Shown piece by piece: positions 7,243 through 7,631 of a DNA stretch of 7,631 nucleotides (the first letter of the stretch is position 1; the number at the start of each line of letters is the position of its first letter). The DNA comes from an uncultured Collinsella sp. (GTDB lineage: Bacteria; Actinomycetota; Coriobacteriia; Coriobacteriales; Coriobacteriaceae), in assembly GCA_900556675.1 (NCBI GenBank), contig USQE01000045.1, forward strand, positions 1 to 7,631. The letters are read 5' to 3'. The position numbers and the translations under genes are program-made. The notes under the pieces are model-generated. The model ran no database searches and was not told the DNA's origin. It saw only the letters and a program-made list of their open reading frames with translations.

Positions 7243-7631
7243 CGCCTCGCACTTGGCATACGCCTGATCGAAGATGTGCTTGACCTCTTCGTCGATGATG
7301 GCGGCGGTCTCTTCGGAATAGCTCTTCGTCTGGCCGAAGTCGCGGCCGATGAAGATGCTGTGGCCCGAGGAATCGAAGCTGATGGGGCCGAGACGGTCGC
7401 TCATGCCGTACACGGTGACCATGTTGCGGGCGGTGTGCGTCGCCTGCTGGATGTCGCCGGAAGCGCCGGTGGAGATGTCGTCAAGGAAGATCTTCTCGGC
7501 GATGCGCCCGCCGAGCGCGACGACGATGTCCTCAAACATCTCGCTGCGCGAGCGGAAGCTCTTGTCGTCCTGCGGGCGGAACAGCGTGAAGCCGCCGGCC
7601 TGACCGCGCGGGATGATCGTGATATACTTCA
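7225..7631 (-). CDS. ftsH: ATP-dependent zinc metalloprotease FtsH, C-terminal peptidase (M41) fragment, both ends incomplete
   Basis: FtsH is a membrane-anchored AAA+ protease; only part of its M41 peptidase domain is here. The frame is open to the right edge and reads KYITIIPRGQAGGFTLF, then RSEMFEDIVVALGGRIAEK, then ISTGASGDIQQAT, NMVTVYGMSDRLGP and IFIGRDFGQTKSYSEE, all standard FtsH landmarks in order. The Asp in STGASGDI (window position about 7455) matches the third zinc ligand; the HEXXH motif and the AAA+ domain lie beyond the edge. The SSGHSIFIGRDFGQTKSYSEE wording resembles Firmicutes (Oscillospirales-type) FtsH more than actinobacterial FtsH; this is from memory. The last ~20-40 residues of the usual C-terminal helix and tail are absent, because the sequence switches to DnaE at LLREHA. 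The ATG at 7539 is an internal methionine, not a real start. Most likely this piece belongs to another genome. Confidence 0.92.

Noticed and set aside
7537..7539. ATG at 7539 as the start of a DnaE protein
   Set aside because: The frame stays open to the window edge and the upstream codons encode standard FtsH sequence (KYITIIPRGQAGGFTLF), so this is an internal methionine of FtsH.
1..7631. CRISPR array, tRNA, rRNA, insertion sequence or phage genes
   Set aside because: No regularly spaced repeats, tRNA-like cloverleaf, rRNA sequence, transposase or terminal inverted repeats were seen on reading; almost all of the window is coding.

Overview
The window carries genes on the minus strand only, is GC-rich, and looks like a contig assembled from an anaerobic gut community. 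Reading in the direction of transcription (high to low coordinates), it holds the 3' part of an ftsH-like protease gene, a dnaE replicative polymerase gene, a large SNF2-family helicase gene with a SWIM zinc finger, and a superoxide reductase gene that runs off the left edge. The left portion (about 1-5960) reads like one genome. Its wording and the anaerobic superoxide reductase suggest a Coriobacteriia/Collinsella-like actinobacterium; that assignment is from memory of family sequences, not from a search.

Region by region: 1-357 encodes a superoxide reductase with all active-site iron ligands but no Cys4 desulforedoxin centre. 358-523 is a short intergenic gap with a good ribosome binding site, a weak AT-rich promoter candidate and one GC-rich hairpin. 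524-4009 encodes the SWIM/SNF2 helicase. A 38-base gap separates it from dnaE, so the two are probably co-transcribed. 4048-7242 is dnaE, lacking its usual first ~135 residues. 7225-7631 encodes the end of an FtsH peptidase domain, in frame with DnaE.

The most striking feature is that in-frame FtsH-DnaE joint at 7225-7242. It falls exactly on a short peptide (LLREHA) that is plausible in both families at that point. Synonymous codon use within dnaE also seems to change twice more, near 6250-6350 and near 5925-5995, each time at a highly conserved block. The most economical explanation is a metagenomic assembly mosaic: a Firmicutes (Oscillospirales-like) ftsH, one or two Firmicutes-like dnaE pieces, and a Coriobacteriia-like dnaE stitched together at shared words. 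A real protease-polymerase fusion is possible in principle but unlikely, because the PHP domain is cut and DnaE is essential. I see no convincing new biological system here; the helicase next to dnaE and the cysteine-free superoxide reductase are the real biology worth noting.

How the intact genes would work together: DnaE is the replicative polymerase, and the SNF2 protein is a DNA translocase that may act on replication or repair substrates. The superoxide reductase is an unrelated downstream oxidative-stress gene, probably with its own promoter.
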